From Halobacteriovorax marinus SJ (GTDB lineage Bacteria > Bdellovibrionota > Bacteriovoracia > Bacteriovoracales > Bacteriovoracaceae), in the NCBI RefSeq assembly GCF_000210915.2, contig NC_016620.1, forward strand, positions 1,860,001 through 1,924,000: a stretch of 64,000 nt of DNA, read 5' to 3'. Shown piece after piece: positions 1 through 8,680 of the stretch. The translations under genes and the position numbers were made by a program. Positions within the stretch are counted from its first letter, which is position 1; every line of letters begins with the position of its first letter. The notes beneath the pieces were generated by a model that did no database searches, was not told the DNA's origin, and saw nothing but the letters and a program-made list of their open reading frames with translations.

Positions 1-147
1 TTTCTTACAGAAGAGGGCAAAGTATATCTTAACGAGATCAATACTTTCCCAGGTATGACATCAATCTCTATGTTTCCAAAAATGATGGAAAATCATGGAG
101 TAAAATTCTCAGAATATCTAAGAAAAATTATAGAGGAATCCACATAA
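1..147 (+). CDS. D-alanine--D-alanine ligase family protein, C-terminal end (partial)
   Basis: The reading frame is open from the left edge to a TAA at 145-147 and gives the last 48 residues. The segment [17 protein letters not shown] is the hallmark C-terminal ATP-grasp motif of Ddl: the Glu and Asn bind Mg2+ and PGMT precedes the last helix. Ddl joins two D-alanines for peptidoglycan precursors. The next gene starts 22 bases downstream on the same strand, so this may be the upstream member of the lysine-type operon. A related ATP-grasp ligase with another substrate cannot be excluded from the C-terminus alone. Confidence 0.75.
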   Translation, partial: FLTEEGKVYLNEINTFPGMTSISMFPKMMENHGVKFSEYLRKIIEEST

Positions 148-169
148 GACTTAAAAAAGGCGGATTAAA

Positions 170-3100
170 ATGAAGCTTCCAATTATTGGTAAAGAAACAG
201 AAGAACACTCTAAGGCAAGACTTGCCAACTCCTACGCAAATAACCTCATTCCACCAGAAAAGAAAAATTACTTAACTGATCTAAAGAAATCAACTGGACC
301 ATTTCTAGCGATAACTGATCATAACGATGAAACTAAATATCTAATGGACGCGGCTTCGCAAATTGCGACACTAGGCCTTGGCTTCTCCCCCTCTGTTTTC
401 TTTGGAGCTGCCCACTACCTATCTAGCTGGACAAATGATTCAAATTCAAAAGAGTTCCACTCCATAAGAAAGGCCTTAACTGAAACTCTTAAGAGAAAAA
501 CGAATTGGCCAAAACTAGATTTAACAATTTGTAACTCAGGTGCTGAGGCTAACGAAATTGCCCTTGGATACTGTTATAAAAAAAGGGTGAATAAGAACGC
601 CAATAAAGTTCTCGCCTTTGAGGGAAGTTTTCATGGCAGAATGATGATCACACTCTCTAGTACGTGGAACAAAGTAAAGCGTGAACCCTTTGAATGGCCA
701 GGTCATGAAACAATCTACTGCACATTTCCTGAGTTAGAAACTGACCTAATTCACCAAAGTGCACCTAAGGACTGGAGAAGCTTTTGGGCCAGCAGCTGTG
801 CGCTCGAACTTGAAATCCCTAAAGATTGGAATAAAGATTCACAGATTGAAAAAGAAATTAACTCTCTCTTAGAAGTTAGAGAAAAAATAAAGACAAAAGA
901 AATCTTCGCTATTCTCATTGAGCCAATGCAATGTGAGGGTGGTGACCGCTACAGTAGTGGGCGTTTTAACGAAGCCCTCATTCTCATGGCAAGATCCTTT
1001 GGTATTCCTGTTATCTTTGATGAAGTTCAAACAGGCTTTCACCTTGGAAAAGAATTCTTTTGGCATAAAGAATTTAACTTAAGAGATGACCAAGACAAAG
1101 AACTCTATCCCGACTATGTAGTTTGCGCCAAGAAAGCTCAAGTTGGATTAGTTCTCTCACATAACGAAGAAACTAAAAAAGAAGAGCTACAAGTATCTTC
1201 TGTCATTAGAGGCTATCTTCATGCTGTAGCACTAGATCAGTCACAAGATCTCATACACAACCTTGAAAAGTCAGCTCGAGTTCTCTTAGATGATTTATGT
1301 AAAAAGTTTGAAGGAAAGATCACTAGACCTAGAGTCAATGGAATGGCCTTTGCTTTTGAGCTTCCTAGTGCAGAGATAACGACAGAGTTTATCAATAGAA
1401 GATTTGATCACGGCCTTCTCTACTATCCAGCAGGGGCCAAGACACTTCGCTTTAGACTTAATACAAGTTTCACAAAGGGAGATATTGAGTTTCTCTTTGA
1501 AAGACTTGATCAAATGGCCGGTGAGATCTTAAATAACGAAGGTCCAAAGCCTATTAAAGAAATTGAAACTAGAGATAGAAATCTCGCGTCGATTTATGAA
1601 TGGCAGGAACTTCTCCTACTCACAAAATTGAAAGTCTTAACTGGAGAGAAACTTGACAATGAAATGTTTCAAGAAAAAATCTACTCACTCTTTGAAAAGT
1701 CTACTGGTCATAAAATCATTAGAATAGACAAAGAGAACTTTTCAAAATGGAAGGATAAGATCCATCAAATGCAGTTGGATATCTATGAGCCTACGAGACA
1801 AACTGAAATTGAAAAGTTTGAATACTGTGCTACTAGCGAAAAAGGTCAGGCAGTAGGTATCATTCAAGGTGATAAGTTACTGGCCATGAGCTTTAGCTCT
1901 CCCCTTTCTCTCAATCCGTTTGAAAGAGGCGTGAGAAATGATCCTGACTTTAACAACCCAAATGCTCTCTACATGGTCGACTCCACAGTAGGTAAAGAGC
2001 TACAAGGAAAGGGTGTTGGAAGATTTGTAAAGTATGCCCTGAGCGCTTTTGCACTAAACGATGGAATAGAGCTTATTAACGGAAGAAATAGAGATCGAAT
2101 GGCAGCAAGTATGCTAAGTATTAACTTATCTCTTGGAGCGCATGAGATCATGTATATGCGAGAGGACTACCCTGACTTTGAGAAGTATCGAAATGTTCTC
2201 TATTACACAAGTGCAACGAAGTTTAAAACTGATCAACTTAGTTTGAGTGATGCTATTAACTCTCCTCTTTCAAATTTAGACTTAACAGCAGAGAACTTAA
2301 GTGAACAATTACCATACTTAGTTAACAAGGTCTGTCTCTCAAATTTTGTCTCTCCGAGATTCTTAGATCACCTAGACTCTATTAAAAAATATCTTCCAGA
2401 GAGTTTACAGCACCTCTATACGACTTCAGGCCAATCTGAGTGTGTTGATAAGCTAGCAAAGAGTATCTGGTACAATCAAGAAGAGAAAACAAATCACATG
2501 ATTACCTTTAAGGGACACTACTTTGGTAGCGGCTCTTTTCTTTCCAGATCACTTAGTAATAGTGAAGATAAATTCTTTGATGTCACTCATCTCGACCATC
2601 CTAATGCTTCAAACGAACAAAATGTTCTGCAAGATTTAGAGAGAGTGTTAAAAGAAAAGAAGACTATGGCCATTTGGCTTGAGCCTATTGGGTCTCAAAC
2701 AATGGAGAGAATAGAGCGTGAAACATTAACCAAGATAATTGGATTAGCTTCCAAGTATGGAACAAAAGTTATCTTTAATGAAACTGCTGCAAGTTTTTAC
2801 CGCTATGATAAAGAGAACTTCCTTTGTTCCAATATAGAGGGGATTACTCCTGATGCGGCCATGTGTTTTCTAGGTGGACAGTCGGGACTTTGCTACATGA
2901 AAGAAGAGAACTTTCTGGCCAAACCTCTTATGCTCATTAGTACGTGGGATGGTGATGAATTTGCACTTTCAAACTTCCACCAAGCACTAGAAATTGTTCA
3001 CTCTGATTTTGAGAAATTTACCGAAATTCGTCTAGAGTTTACAAATAAATTATTAGAGGCCCTTTCAAATTTTGAGATCACAGAAATGGAACTTGAAAAT

Positions 3101-3223
3101 GGATGCGGTCACTTTAAAGGAAATATTTCACTCTCTCTTGCAAGATACTTCAAGAAAGTTGGAGATCGCTATTTAGTGATTCCAAGCTTTAGTGCCATGA
3201 GAGAATTCCTAGGCAAGGAGTAA
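170..3223 (+). CDS. Fusion: class III aminotransferase / GNAT acetyltransferase / inactive aminotransferase-like domain
   Basis: A 1017-residue protein with three parts. Residues 1-450 are a PLP aminotransferase resembling lysine 6-aminotransferase: NSGAEANE at 122-129, FHGR at 154-157, EPMQCEGG at 251-258, DEVQTG with PLP-binding D284, and CAKKAQVG with the Schiff-base lysine at K321 or K322. Residues about 545-690 are a GNAT fold with the acetyl-CoA loop LQGKGVGR at 611-618, placed like YodP/AblB beta-lysine acetyltransferases. Residues about 710-1017 repeat the aminotransferase fold (SGQSE at 753-757, EPIG at 838-841), but the PLP aspartate is N870 and the lysine position lies in LGGQSG (901-906), so this part is probably not catalytic. 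The next gene starts 3 bases after the stop. Aminotransferase plus acetyltransferase function is well supported; beta-lysine as substrate is inferred from context. Confidence 0.85.
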   Translation: MKLPIIGKETEEHSKARLANSYANNLIPPEKKNYLTDLKKSTGPFLAITDHNDETKYLMDAASQIATLGLGFSPSVFFGAAHYLSSWTNDSNSKEFHSIRKALTETLKRKTNWPKLDLTICNSGAEANEIALGYCYKKRVNKNANKVLAFEGSFHGRMMITLSSTWNKVKREPFEWPGHETIYCTFPELETDLIHQSAPKDWRSFWASSCALELEIPKDWNKDSQIEKEINSLLEVREKIKTKEIFAILIEPMQCEGGDRYSSGRFNEALILMARSFGIPVIFDEVQTGFHLGKEFFWHKEFNLRDDQDKELYPDYVVCAKKAQVGLVLSHNEETKKEELQVSSVIRGYLHAVALDQSQDLIHNLEKSARVLLDDLCKKFEGKITRPRVNGMAFAFELPSAEITTEFINRRFDHGLLYYPAGAKTLRFRLNTSFTKGDIEFLFERLDQMAGEILNNEGPKPIKEIETRDRNLASIYEWQELLLLTKLKVLTGEKLDNEMFQEKIYSLFEKSTGHKIIRIDKENFSKWKDKIHQMQLDIYEPTRQTEIEKFEYCATSEKGQAVGIIQGDKLLAMSFSSPLSLNPFERGVRNDPDFNNPNALYMVDSTVGKELQGKGVGRFVKYALSAFALNDGIELINGRNRDRMAASMLSINLSLGAHEIMYMREDYPDFEKYRNVLYYTSATKFKTDQLSLSDAINSPLSNLDLTAENLSEQLPYLVNKVCLSNFVSPRFLDHLDSIKKYLPESLQHLYTTSGQSECVDKLAKSIWYNQEEKTNHMITFKGHYFGSGSFLSRSLSNSEDKFFDVTHLDHPNASNEQNVLQDLERVLKEKKTMAIWLEPIGSQTMERIERETLTKIIGLASKYGTKVIFNETAASFYRYDKENFLCSNIEGITPDAAMCFLGGQSGLCYMKEENFLAKPLMLISTWDGDEFALSNFHQALEIVHSDFEKFTEIRLEFTNKLLEALSNFEITEMELENGCGHFKGNISLSLARYFKKVGDRYLVIPSFSAMREFLGKE

Positions 3224-3226
3224 TGA

Positions 3227-4333
3227 ATGCAAGACTGTAACTTCCCTATCATTCGCTACGAAGAAGGAAAGAGTAATTTTGAGTGGGGAATTCAACACGC
3301 AGAAGAACATAGAACTGCAATCAGAGAGCTTGTTGAGATTCGTAGAGAATTGATGTTAAAGAGAAATCCATCTCTAGCAGGAGAATTACTCCCTCTTGCT
3401 AGCGCTCAGTTTGAAAGTACTTTAAAGTATTGCCCCAATAGCGCGAACGAAATAGAAGGTATTGCTAAAGGCAGTGGCCTCTCTCTAACCGATATCGTAA
3501 TACTCAATAACTATACTGACTTTAGAGATATTTCTCTCGTAGATCAAGGGTGCTCAACAGTACAAATTCAAAATAGCCATTCTATACTCAGTGGACAAAC
3601 GTGGGATATGCACGCAAGTGCAAAGAATTATCTCTGTCTCATTGATGTCCCAGCAACAGAGGAAAATAGTGCATCTCTTATACTCTCAGTAGTTGGTTGT
3701 GTCGGGCTTATGGGAATAAATACCCAGAGCTGTCTTATCGGAGTGAATAATATAAATACAAATAAGGCCGCAGTAGGACTTATATGGCCGGCACTTGTTC
3801 GCCAGAGCTTAGAGTCTGTGAATATATCACAGATGAGAGATACACTCTTAAATGCACCTGTAACCTCGGGCCACAACTACCTTATCTCAACACCAAAGGG
3901 TGCCGAGCACTGGGAAATTACGCCTACTCACAAAGACTTAATCCATGCCCACGGTGATGGGGAAGAAGGTTACTCTTTTCATACCAATCACTGCCTAGGT
4001 GAGAATGTATCAAAATTAGAAAGTAAGGAATTTGTTAGTGCTACAACCCACGCTCGCTACGAAATACTAGAGCAAAGTGTGAAAAATACCCACTCCATGC
4101 AAGAGTTAAAGCAATTGCTACAGAGTCATGAGGGTATGCCTAAGTCCATTTGTTCTCATTACGACAACGGAAATAGTAAGGACCCTTCACAGACTTGTGG
4201 TGGTGGTATTGCAAATTTAATAAGCGGTGAGATCAACTTCTGGAGAGGTTGCCCCGAATATGATCCAAGCTATAAAGAATATAGCTATAAACTAGATAGT
4301 GAAAATAAATCATTCTCACTTCTAAAGAATTGA
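3227..4333 (+). CDS. C45-family autoproteolytic acyltransferase/hydrolase
   Basis: A 368-residue protein of the acyl-CoA:6-aminopenicillanate acyltransferase-like (peptidase C45) family. These Ntn-hydrolases self-cleave between Gly and Cys to expose a Cys nucleophile. The expected site is visible as DQGCSTVQI with C109 as candidate nucleophile, followed by SGQTWDMH, the typical GxNWD-like segment. A GGGIANLI stretch lies near the C-terminus. No signal peptide is visible. It sits 3 bases after the fusion gene and 6 bases before the second aminotransferase. In the Bacillus kamA-yodP operon this slot is held by the deacylase YodQ, so this protein may remove the acetyl group from an acetylated beta-lysine breakdown product. 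That role is inference. Confidence 0.75.
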   Translation: MQDCNFPIIRYEEGKSNFEWGIQHAEEHRTAIRELVEIRRELMLKRNPSLAGELLPLASAQFESTLKYCPNSANEIEGIAKGSGLSLTDIVILNNYTDFRDISLVDQGCSTVQIQNSHSILSGQTWDMHASAKNYLCLIDVPATEENSASLILSVVGCVGLMGINTQSCLIGVNNINTNKAAVGLIWPALVRQSLESVNISQMRDTLLNAPVTSGHNYLISTPKGAEHWEITPTHKDLIHAHGDGEEGYSFHTNHCLGENVSKLESKEFVSATTHARYEILEQSVKNTHSMQELKQLLQSHEGMPKSICSHYDNGNSKDPSQTCGGGIANLISGEINFWRGCPEYDPSYKEYSYKLDSENKSFSLLKN

Positions 4334-4339
4334 GGCCAT

Positions 4340-5530
4340 ATGAGCGATCATCCATTTTACTTCACTTGGACGGCCCAATTGAAGGCCCTAAGAATTGAGA
4401 TTGAAAAATCTAGAGACTGCTATTATTTAACTACAGAGGGTAGAAAACTCTATGATCTCTCTTCAACGAGTTATCAAGCGGCCTTTGGGCATAGCTTTAG
4501 TCCCATAAAAAAGGCCATTCAATCACAACTCAACTCACTACCTATCTCATCTCCTAAGGGCGTATTTGAATTAAAGCAAAGGGCCACCCAGAAATTAATT
4601 GAATACCTCAATATTCCTGGGAAAATTTTCTACACTGTCTCGGGAGCTGAGAGTATAGAAAATGCCCTAAAGATGGCGAGACAAATCTCAGGTAAGGAAA
4701 TTATTCTTGCGAGAAAGAATTCATACCACGGTGCAAGTCTCGGGGCCTTGAGTGTTACAGGAGATTGGCGAACAAAAGATCATAAATCACTATCAAAGTG
4801 GACAAAGAGAATTCCTGACCCACAAGTTGATCCAAACGCAGAGAAGCTTGCACAATTAATAGAAAAAATTGGAGCGCAAAAAATCGCCGCCATTTGTCTG
4901 GAAACGTTCATTGGAGGCAATGGAGTTATCTCGGCCCCGCTATCGTGGTGGAGAGGACTCGCTAAGCTTAAAAAGAAATATGGCTTCTTTATAATTTTAG
5001 ATGAAGTGGTGTGCGGCTTTGGAAGAACTGGAAAACCATTTGGGTTTCATCACTTACCTATTAAGCCGGATTTTATCTGTATGGCAAAAATCATAACAGG
5101 TGGATATATTCCCTTCGGTGCCGTTTGGACATCTAAGGAAATTGCTAGTTACTATAAGTCTAATACACTCTCCTGTGGTTTAACTAATTACGCGCACCCT
5201 CTCGGGCTTAGTGCAATGGAAAGTGTTATTGACTCTTTAAAAACAACTCAACTTAAAGAACAGATTAAAGAGCTTTCTCATGGTCTAGAGACTTATAAAG
5301 AAAAGTTTGAATTGATAGGAGTCGTTAATGAGGTCAGAGTCATTGGTACCCTCATGGCAATAGATCTTAAAAAGAATATTCCTTTTCAAAGATTTATTGA
5401 TGAAGATATCCTGGTTGCCCTTGTTGGACAGAGAATAATCATTGCTCCTCCATTTACAATGAGGCCAAGCATTTTAAAGAAATTATTAAAAAGAATCGAA
5501 GGACTCCTAAAGGAAGATAGTCATGAGTAA
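4340..5530 (+). CDS. Class III PLP-dependent aminotransferase
   Basis: A 396-residue complete fold-type I aminotransferase of the ornithine/GABA class. Visible motifs are SGAES at 101-105, SYHG at 128-131, DEVVCGFGRTG with PLP-binding D221, and CMAK with catalytic K250. Length is near the family norm of 400-450. It is the YodT counterpart in the proposed lysine operon and would deaminate an N-acetylated beta-amino acid to a 3-oxoacid. Exact substrate is inferred from the adjoining 3-oxoacid CoA-transferase. The stop overlaps the next start by 8 bases, indicating translational coupling. Confidence 0.85.
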   Translation: MSDHPFYFTWTAQLKALRIEIEKSRDCYYLTTEGRKLYDLSSTSYQAAFGHSFSPIKKAIQSQLNSLPISSPKGVFELKQRATQKLIEYLNIPGKIFYTVSGAESIENALKMARQISGKEIILARKNSYHGASLGALSVTGDWRTKDHKSLSKWTKRIPDPQVDPNAEKLAQLIEKIGAQKIAAICLETFIGGNGVISAPLSWWRGLAKLKKKYGFFIILDEVVCGFGRTGKPFGFHHLPIKPDFICMAKIITGGYIPFGAVWTSKEIASYYKSNTLSCGLTNYAHPLGLSAMESVIDSLKTTQLKEQIKELSHGLETYKEKFELIGVVNEVRVIGTLMAIDLKKNIPFQRFIDEDILVALVGQRIIIAPPFTMRPSILKKLLKRIEGLLKEDSHE

Positions 5531-6218
5531 AGTATATCTAAACGCCGATGATGCTTGTAAGGATATTCACAGTGGTGCACGCATTATGAGTGGCGGTTTT
5601 GGTCTCTGTGGTATTGCAGAGAATTGTATTGATGCGCTCACTAAATTAGATATCAAAGATTTAACTCTAATATCTAATAATATTGGAAATTCAGGCAGAG
5701 GACTTGTAAAGATCTTAATCCAAAATAAGATCACAAAAGCATATTGCTCATATGTTGGTGGAAACCCCGATCTAGAAAAACAAATGCTCGCAGGAACTGT
5801 AGAAGTTGAACTTGTCCCTCAAGGTACCTTTAGTGAAAGGATTAGGGCGGCAGGGCTAGGCATTCGAGCCTTTTATACTCCAACTGGTTATGGAACTTTA
5901 GTAGCAGAAGGTAAAGAAACCAAAGAATTTGATAGACCATGTATTTTAGAGACTGCGCTACATGCTGACTTTGCCATTATAAAAGCTCAAAAAGGTGATA
6001 AGTACGGAAACCTGTGGTTTAAAGAGACTGCAAGGAACTTCTCCCCTCTTATGGCCATGGCAGCAAAGACAACAATAGTTGAAGTAGAAGAGTTAGTTGA
6101 ATTAGGAGATATTCCCGCAGAAGATATCCACTTACCAGGTATTTTTGTACAGAGAATCTTTCAAGGAAGAGATTATAAGAATGATATCGAATTTTTAAAA
6201 ACTGAGGACGAACAATGA
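5523..6218 (+). CDS. 3-oxoacid CoA-transferase, subunit A
   Basis: A 231-residue family I CoA-transferase alpha subunit (AtoD/ScoA/YodS type). The signature GGFGLCG at 24-30 is followed by the usual NNIGNSGRG, GTFSERIRAAG and GNLWFKETARNFSP segments. It pairs with the next gene to move CoA from an acyl-CoA donor to a 3-oxoacid. Its ATG lies 8 bases inside the upstream aminotransferase gene, and its own stop overlaps the beta-subunit start by 4 bases, as expected for subunits made in equal amounts. Confidence 0.9.
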   Translation: MSKVYLNADDACKDIHSGARIMSGGFGLCGIAENCIDALTKLDIKDLTLISNNIGNSGRGLVKILIQNKITKAYCSYVGGNPDLEKQMLAGTVEVELVPQGTFSERIRAAGLGIRAFYTPTGYGTLVAEGKETKEFDRPCILETALHADFAIIKAQKGDKYGNLWFKETARNFSPLMAMAAKTTIVEVEELVELGDIPAEDIHLPGIFVQRIFQGRDYKNDIEFLKTEDEQ

Positions 6219-6832
6219 GCTGGACAAAAGAAGAAATGGCCAAAGAAGTTATAGGACTTTTTAAACAAGGCTCATCTGTAAATTTAGGAATAGGTCTTCC
6301 TACTCTTATTGCGGAACAAATACCTGAAAGCTTAGATATTATGATCCATTCAGAAAATGGAGTCCTAGGAGTAAAGGGGAGGCCTAAGAAGAATGAAGTC
6401 TCACCTACACTTATTAATGCTGGAAAAGAAACTATTTCTATAAATAAATCTGCAAGCTTCTTTGATAGTTCAATGAGTTTTGGAATGATTCGCGGTGGCC
6501 ACATAGACTATTGTGTACTTGGTGGAATGGAAGTCGATGCAAGAAAATCTCTTGCAAATTGGATGATTCCGGGAAAGAAAGTCACTGGTATGGGCGGAGC
6601 GATGGATTTAGTCAATGGATCAAAGTGTGTCATTATTATGATGACTCATTTTAATAAAGACGGCGAGACTAAGTTAGTAGAAGAGTGTTCACTGCCACTA
6701 ACAGGATTAGAAGTAGTAGATATCGTAGTTACTGACCACGGAATATTTAAACCAAATGGTAAGAAGTTTGAAATTATTAAATTGGCCGATGGTGTTTTAA
6801 AAGAAGATTTGAAAGCAGAGATTTATTCATAA
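6215..6832 (+). CDS. 3-oxoacid CoA-transferase, subunit B
   Basis: A 205-residue beta subunit (AtoA/ScoB/YodR type). The catalytic glutamate is E47 in SENGVLG; LGIGLPTLIA at 24-33 and the C-terminal VTDHGIF and FEI segments fit the family. It ends the operon and is followed within 10 bases by a GC-rich hairpin. In the proposed pathway the pair activates a 3-oxo-acetamidohexanoate-like acid to its CoA ester for thiolysis; ketone-body or acetoacetate use is the alternative. Confidence 0.9.
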   Translation: MSWTKEEMAKEVIGLFKQGSSVNLGIGLPTLIAEQIPESLDIMIHSENGVLGVKGRPKKNEVSPTLINAGKETISINKSASFFDSSMSFGMIRGGHIDYCVLGGMEVDARKSLANWMIPGKKVTGMGGAMDLVNGSKCVIIMMTHFNKDGETKLVEECSLPLTGLEVVDIVVTDHGIFKPNGKKFEIIKLADGVLKEDLKAEIYS

Positions 6833-6841
6833 GAAATAAAA

Positions 6842-6872
6842 AAGGGGGCCCCTGCAAAGTGCCCCCTTCTTT
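6842..6872 (+). terminator. Rho-independent-type terminator after the CoA-transferase operon
   Basis: AAGGGGGC at 6842-6849 pairs perfectly with GCCCCCTT at 6861-6868 across an 11-base loop, followed by a short T-rich run. It lies 9 bases after the CoA-transferase stop. The T tract is short, so termination strength is uncertain. Confidence 0.65.
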
Positions 6873-7003
6873 CGGCTTCCTGCCTCTTACGTAATTGACT
6901 TCCTGTCATTTACAAATAAAGTATAACCTGTTTTTGAAAAAAAATAAGAAAAAACTTTTCTAGGCAATTCTTTCCAAAGAGTTTCAATAAAGAGCTAACT
7001 ATA

Positions 7004-7031
7004 TTGACAAAAATAGATTTGAGACTATTCT
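7004..7031 (+). promoter_or_regulatory. Sigma70-like promoter for the 7069 operon
   Basis: A perfect -35 box TTGACA (7004-7009), a 16-base spacer and TATTCT (7026-7031) lie about 40 bases before the first gene of the next operon, in an AT-rich gap after the preceding terminator. The call rests on sequence match only. Confidence 0.5.
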
Positions 7032-7068
7032 ATAAATAAGAAATAAAGTTTAAATAAGTAGTGTCACT

Positions 7069-7434
7069 ATGGGCCCAATACAAAAGTTATATCATTCAAT
7101 TAGAGAGTTTCTCTTTCCGGGTCACTACAAAATACAATCATTTACATTCTATGTCCCTTCTCCTCCGACTAGAAAGGTCGGTTACCGTGAGAAAGAATTT
7201 GATAAGATCTTCTACTCTTTTATTAATCGTGGATTTCAAATAATAGACATAAAGACTCAGTCTAATGCAAACTCTACCCAATCCGGTATGTGGATAATTA
7301 TTATTGCAAAGTCTCTTAGAAAGTCCTCAGCAGCACTTAACTTCGAAGATGCAGAGTTATCTGAACACTCACTTGAGCCGATTCCAGAAATGGACCAAGA
7401 AGTTATTGATGGACTTTACCATATCAATGATTAA
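7069..7434 (+). CDS. Hypothetical protein, 121 aa
   Basis: I do not recognise this protein. It has no signal peptide or clear membrane segment. The N-terminal half is basic and aromatic (PGHYKIQSFTFYVP), with a central hydrophobic strand GMWIIIIAK, and the last 35 residues are acidic. That pattern suggests a small mixed alpha/beta cytoplasmic protein. A shadow frame starts 8 bases upstream, but this frame ends exactly at the start of the downstream lipoprotein (ATGATTAA overlap), which supports it. A promoter-like sequence lies about 40 bases upstream. Confidence 0.6.
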   Translation: MGPIQKLYHSIREFLFPGHYKIQSFTFYVPSPPTRKVGYREKEFDKIFYSFINRGFQIIDIKTQSNANSTQSGMWIIIIAKSLRKSSAALNFEDAELSEHSLEPIPEMDQEVIDGLYHIND

Positions 7435-8680
7435 GAAAGTTACTCTCCTATCTATTCTGCTTTCTCTTCTCACAAGTTGTGGAGTTTTTATCAAGCTTGA
7501 TCAACCTGACGAAGAGATTGTTTTTAAGAAAGATCTCACCAAGTTAATTTGTCCTATAAAGAAAGACGAACTTATATTAACTACTGCCTCAAGTGCTAAC
7601 CAAGGACTATTTAAAGATAGGTTAGAGATCGCTGCTAAGAAGCATAACTTAAAGGCAATCGACATATTTGTCATGTGGGCCATTATTCAAATCTATATAA
7701 GGCCCAATAAAGTCTCTCCAGGTTCTTCACTGCAATTTGTAGATACTGATAAGACGAGTCCTTTTTATATAAATTATAATTTAAAAATAAATAAAGACCC
7801 TAACCTTCTATTTAACTCTCTAAAGGATCTCTTAAAGAGATACCGCTCCAAGAGATCATTACAATATTTATCTCGTATCGTAGATGACATACTTCCCTAC
7901 CAAACTTCTGTCGATCATGAACTCTCTTTATTTCTCTCTGAAAATAGAGCACCTCTTTCAAAGAATAGCTCACTTGAGAAATTTTATTTTAAAGGTGATC
8001 AAGTACTTCGAACAGGTGAGGGCCTAAGAACTTTTAAAATTTGGCCTTTAGTTAGCCAAGCAGCCTATAAGAAAAACTCTGCAAATACACATCTCTTCTC
8101 GTATCAAATTGATAAAGACAAAGTGGCCAATTGTAATTTTGATATGAGAATCTATCAGAATGCGGTCTACCTCATTAATCAAACAGAAGGCGTGAACTCA
8201 CATCCGTTTTCAATCTCATATAAAGGGAGTACTTTCCTAGGAATAAGTGCTCAAGTTCCAGATATCCAAAAAAACTACCACAACTCCTATTCATTTACTC
8301 CAAGTGAACTAGGAGAACAGAATGCCGTTTGCTTTATAAAGACGAAAAACTCAAATTTCTCTCTCATCTCAACAAAGGGAAGAGATAGCGGACAGCATCT
8401 CTTTAATATGATTGAATACAACTTGGCCCATGCCTCATCTGTAGATGAAGTTCTGACAATATTAGAATTTCCAAGATATCTTTTCCTATTAAATCCTGAG
8501 AGGATGATTTACGAGTCAGATAGATCTAGTGAAGCGCAGACCCAAACATTTTTAAACACCAGCTTTCCTATCTATCATAAATCAAATCTAGGAAATGTTT
8601 GGATTCACTATCAAAAACATAATCAGAAGACCTTACTTATAGATGATAGAATTCCAAGCTATAGATCATGCTTACTGTAG
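7427..8680 (+). CDS. Putative lipoprotein, unknown function
   Basis: The ATG at 7427 is preferred over upstream in-frame codons because it begins a textbook lipoprotein signal: MIKKV, a hydrophobic core, then the lipobox LTSC. It also overlaps the preceding stop by 8 bases. The mature part, about 400 residues, shows no motif I recognise. It contains a middle segment GSTFLGISAQVP and a Cys-containing AVCFIKTKNSNFSLISTKGR. The 3' end overlaps the small ferredoxin gene by 13 bases. Lipoprotein export is well supported; molecular function is unknown. Confidence 0.7.
   Translation: MIKKVTLLSILLSLLTSCGVFIKLDQPDEEIVFKKDLTKLICPIKKDELILTTASSANQGLFKDRLEIAAKKHNLKAIDIFVMWAIIQIYIRPNKVSPGSSLQFVDTDKTSPFYINYNLKINKDPNLLFNSLKDLLKRYRSKRSLQYLSRIVDDILPYQTSVDHELSLFLSENRAPLSKNSSLEKFYFKGDQVLRTGEGLRTFKIWPLVSQAAYKKNSANTHLFSYQIDKDKVANCNFDMRIYQNAVYLINQTEGVNSHPFSISYKGSTFLGISAQVPDIQKNYHNSYSFTPSELGEQNAVCFIKTKNSNFSLISTKGRDSGQHLFNMIEYNLAHASSVDEVLTILEFPRYLFLLNPERMIYESDRSSEAQTQTFLNTSFPIYHKSNLGNVWIHYQKHNQKTLLIDDRIPSYRSCLL

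Noticed and set aside
6049-6504. 151-codon frame on the minus strand across the CoA-transferase genes
   Set aside because: It is a shadow of two well-supported overlapping genes and has leucine-rich low-complexity sequence.
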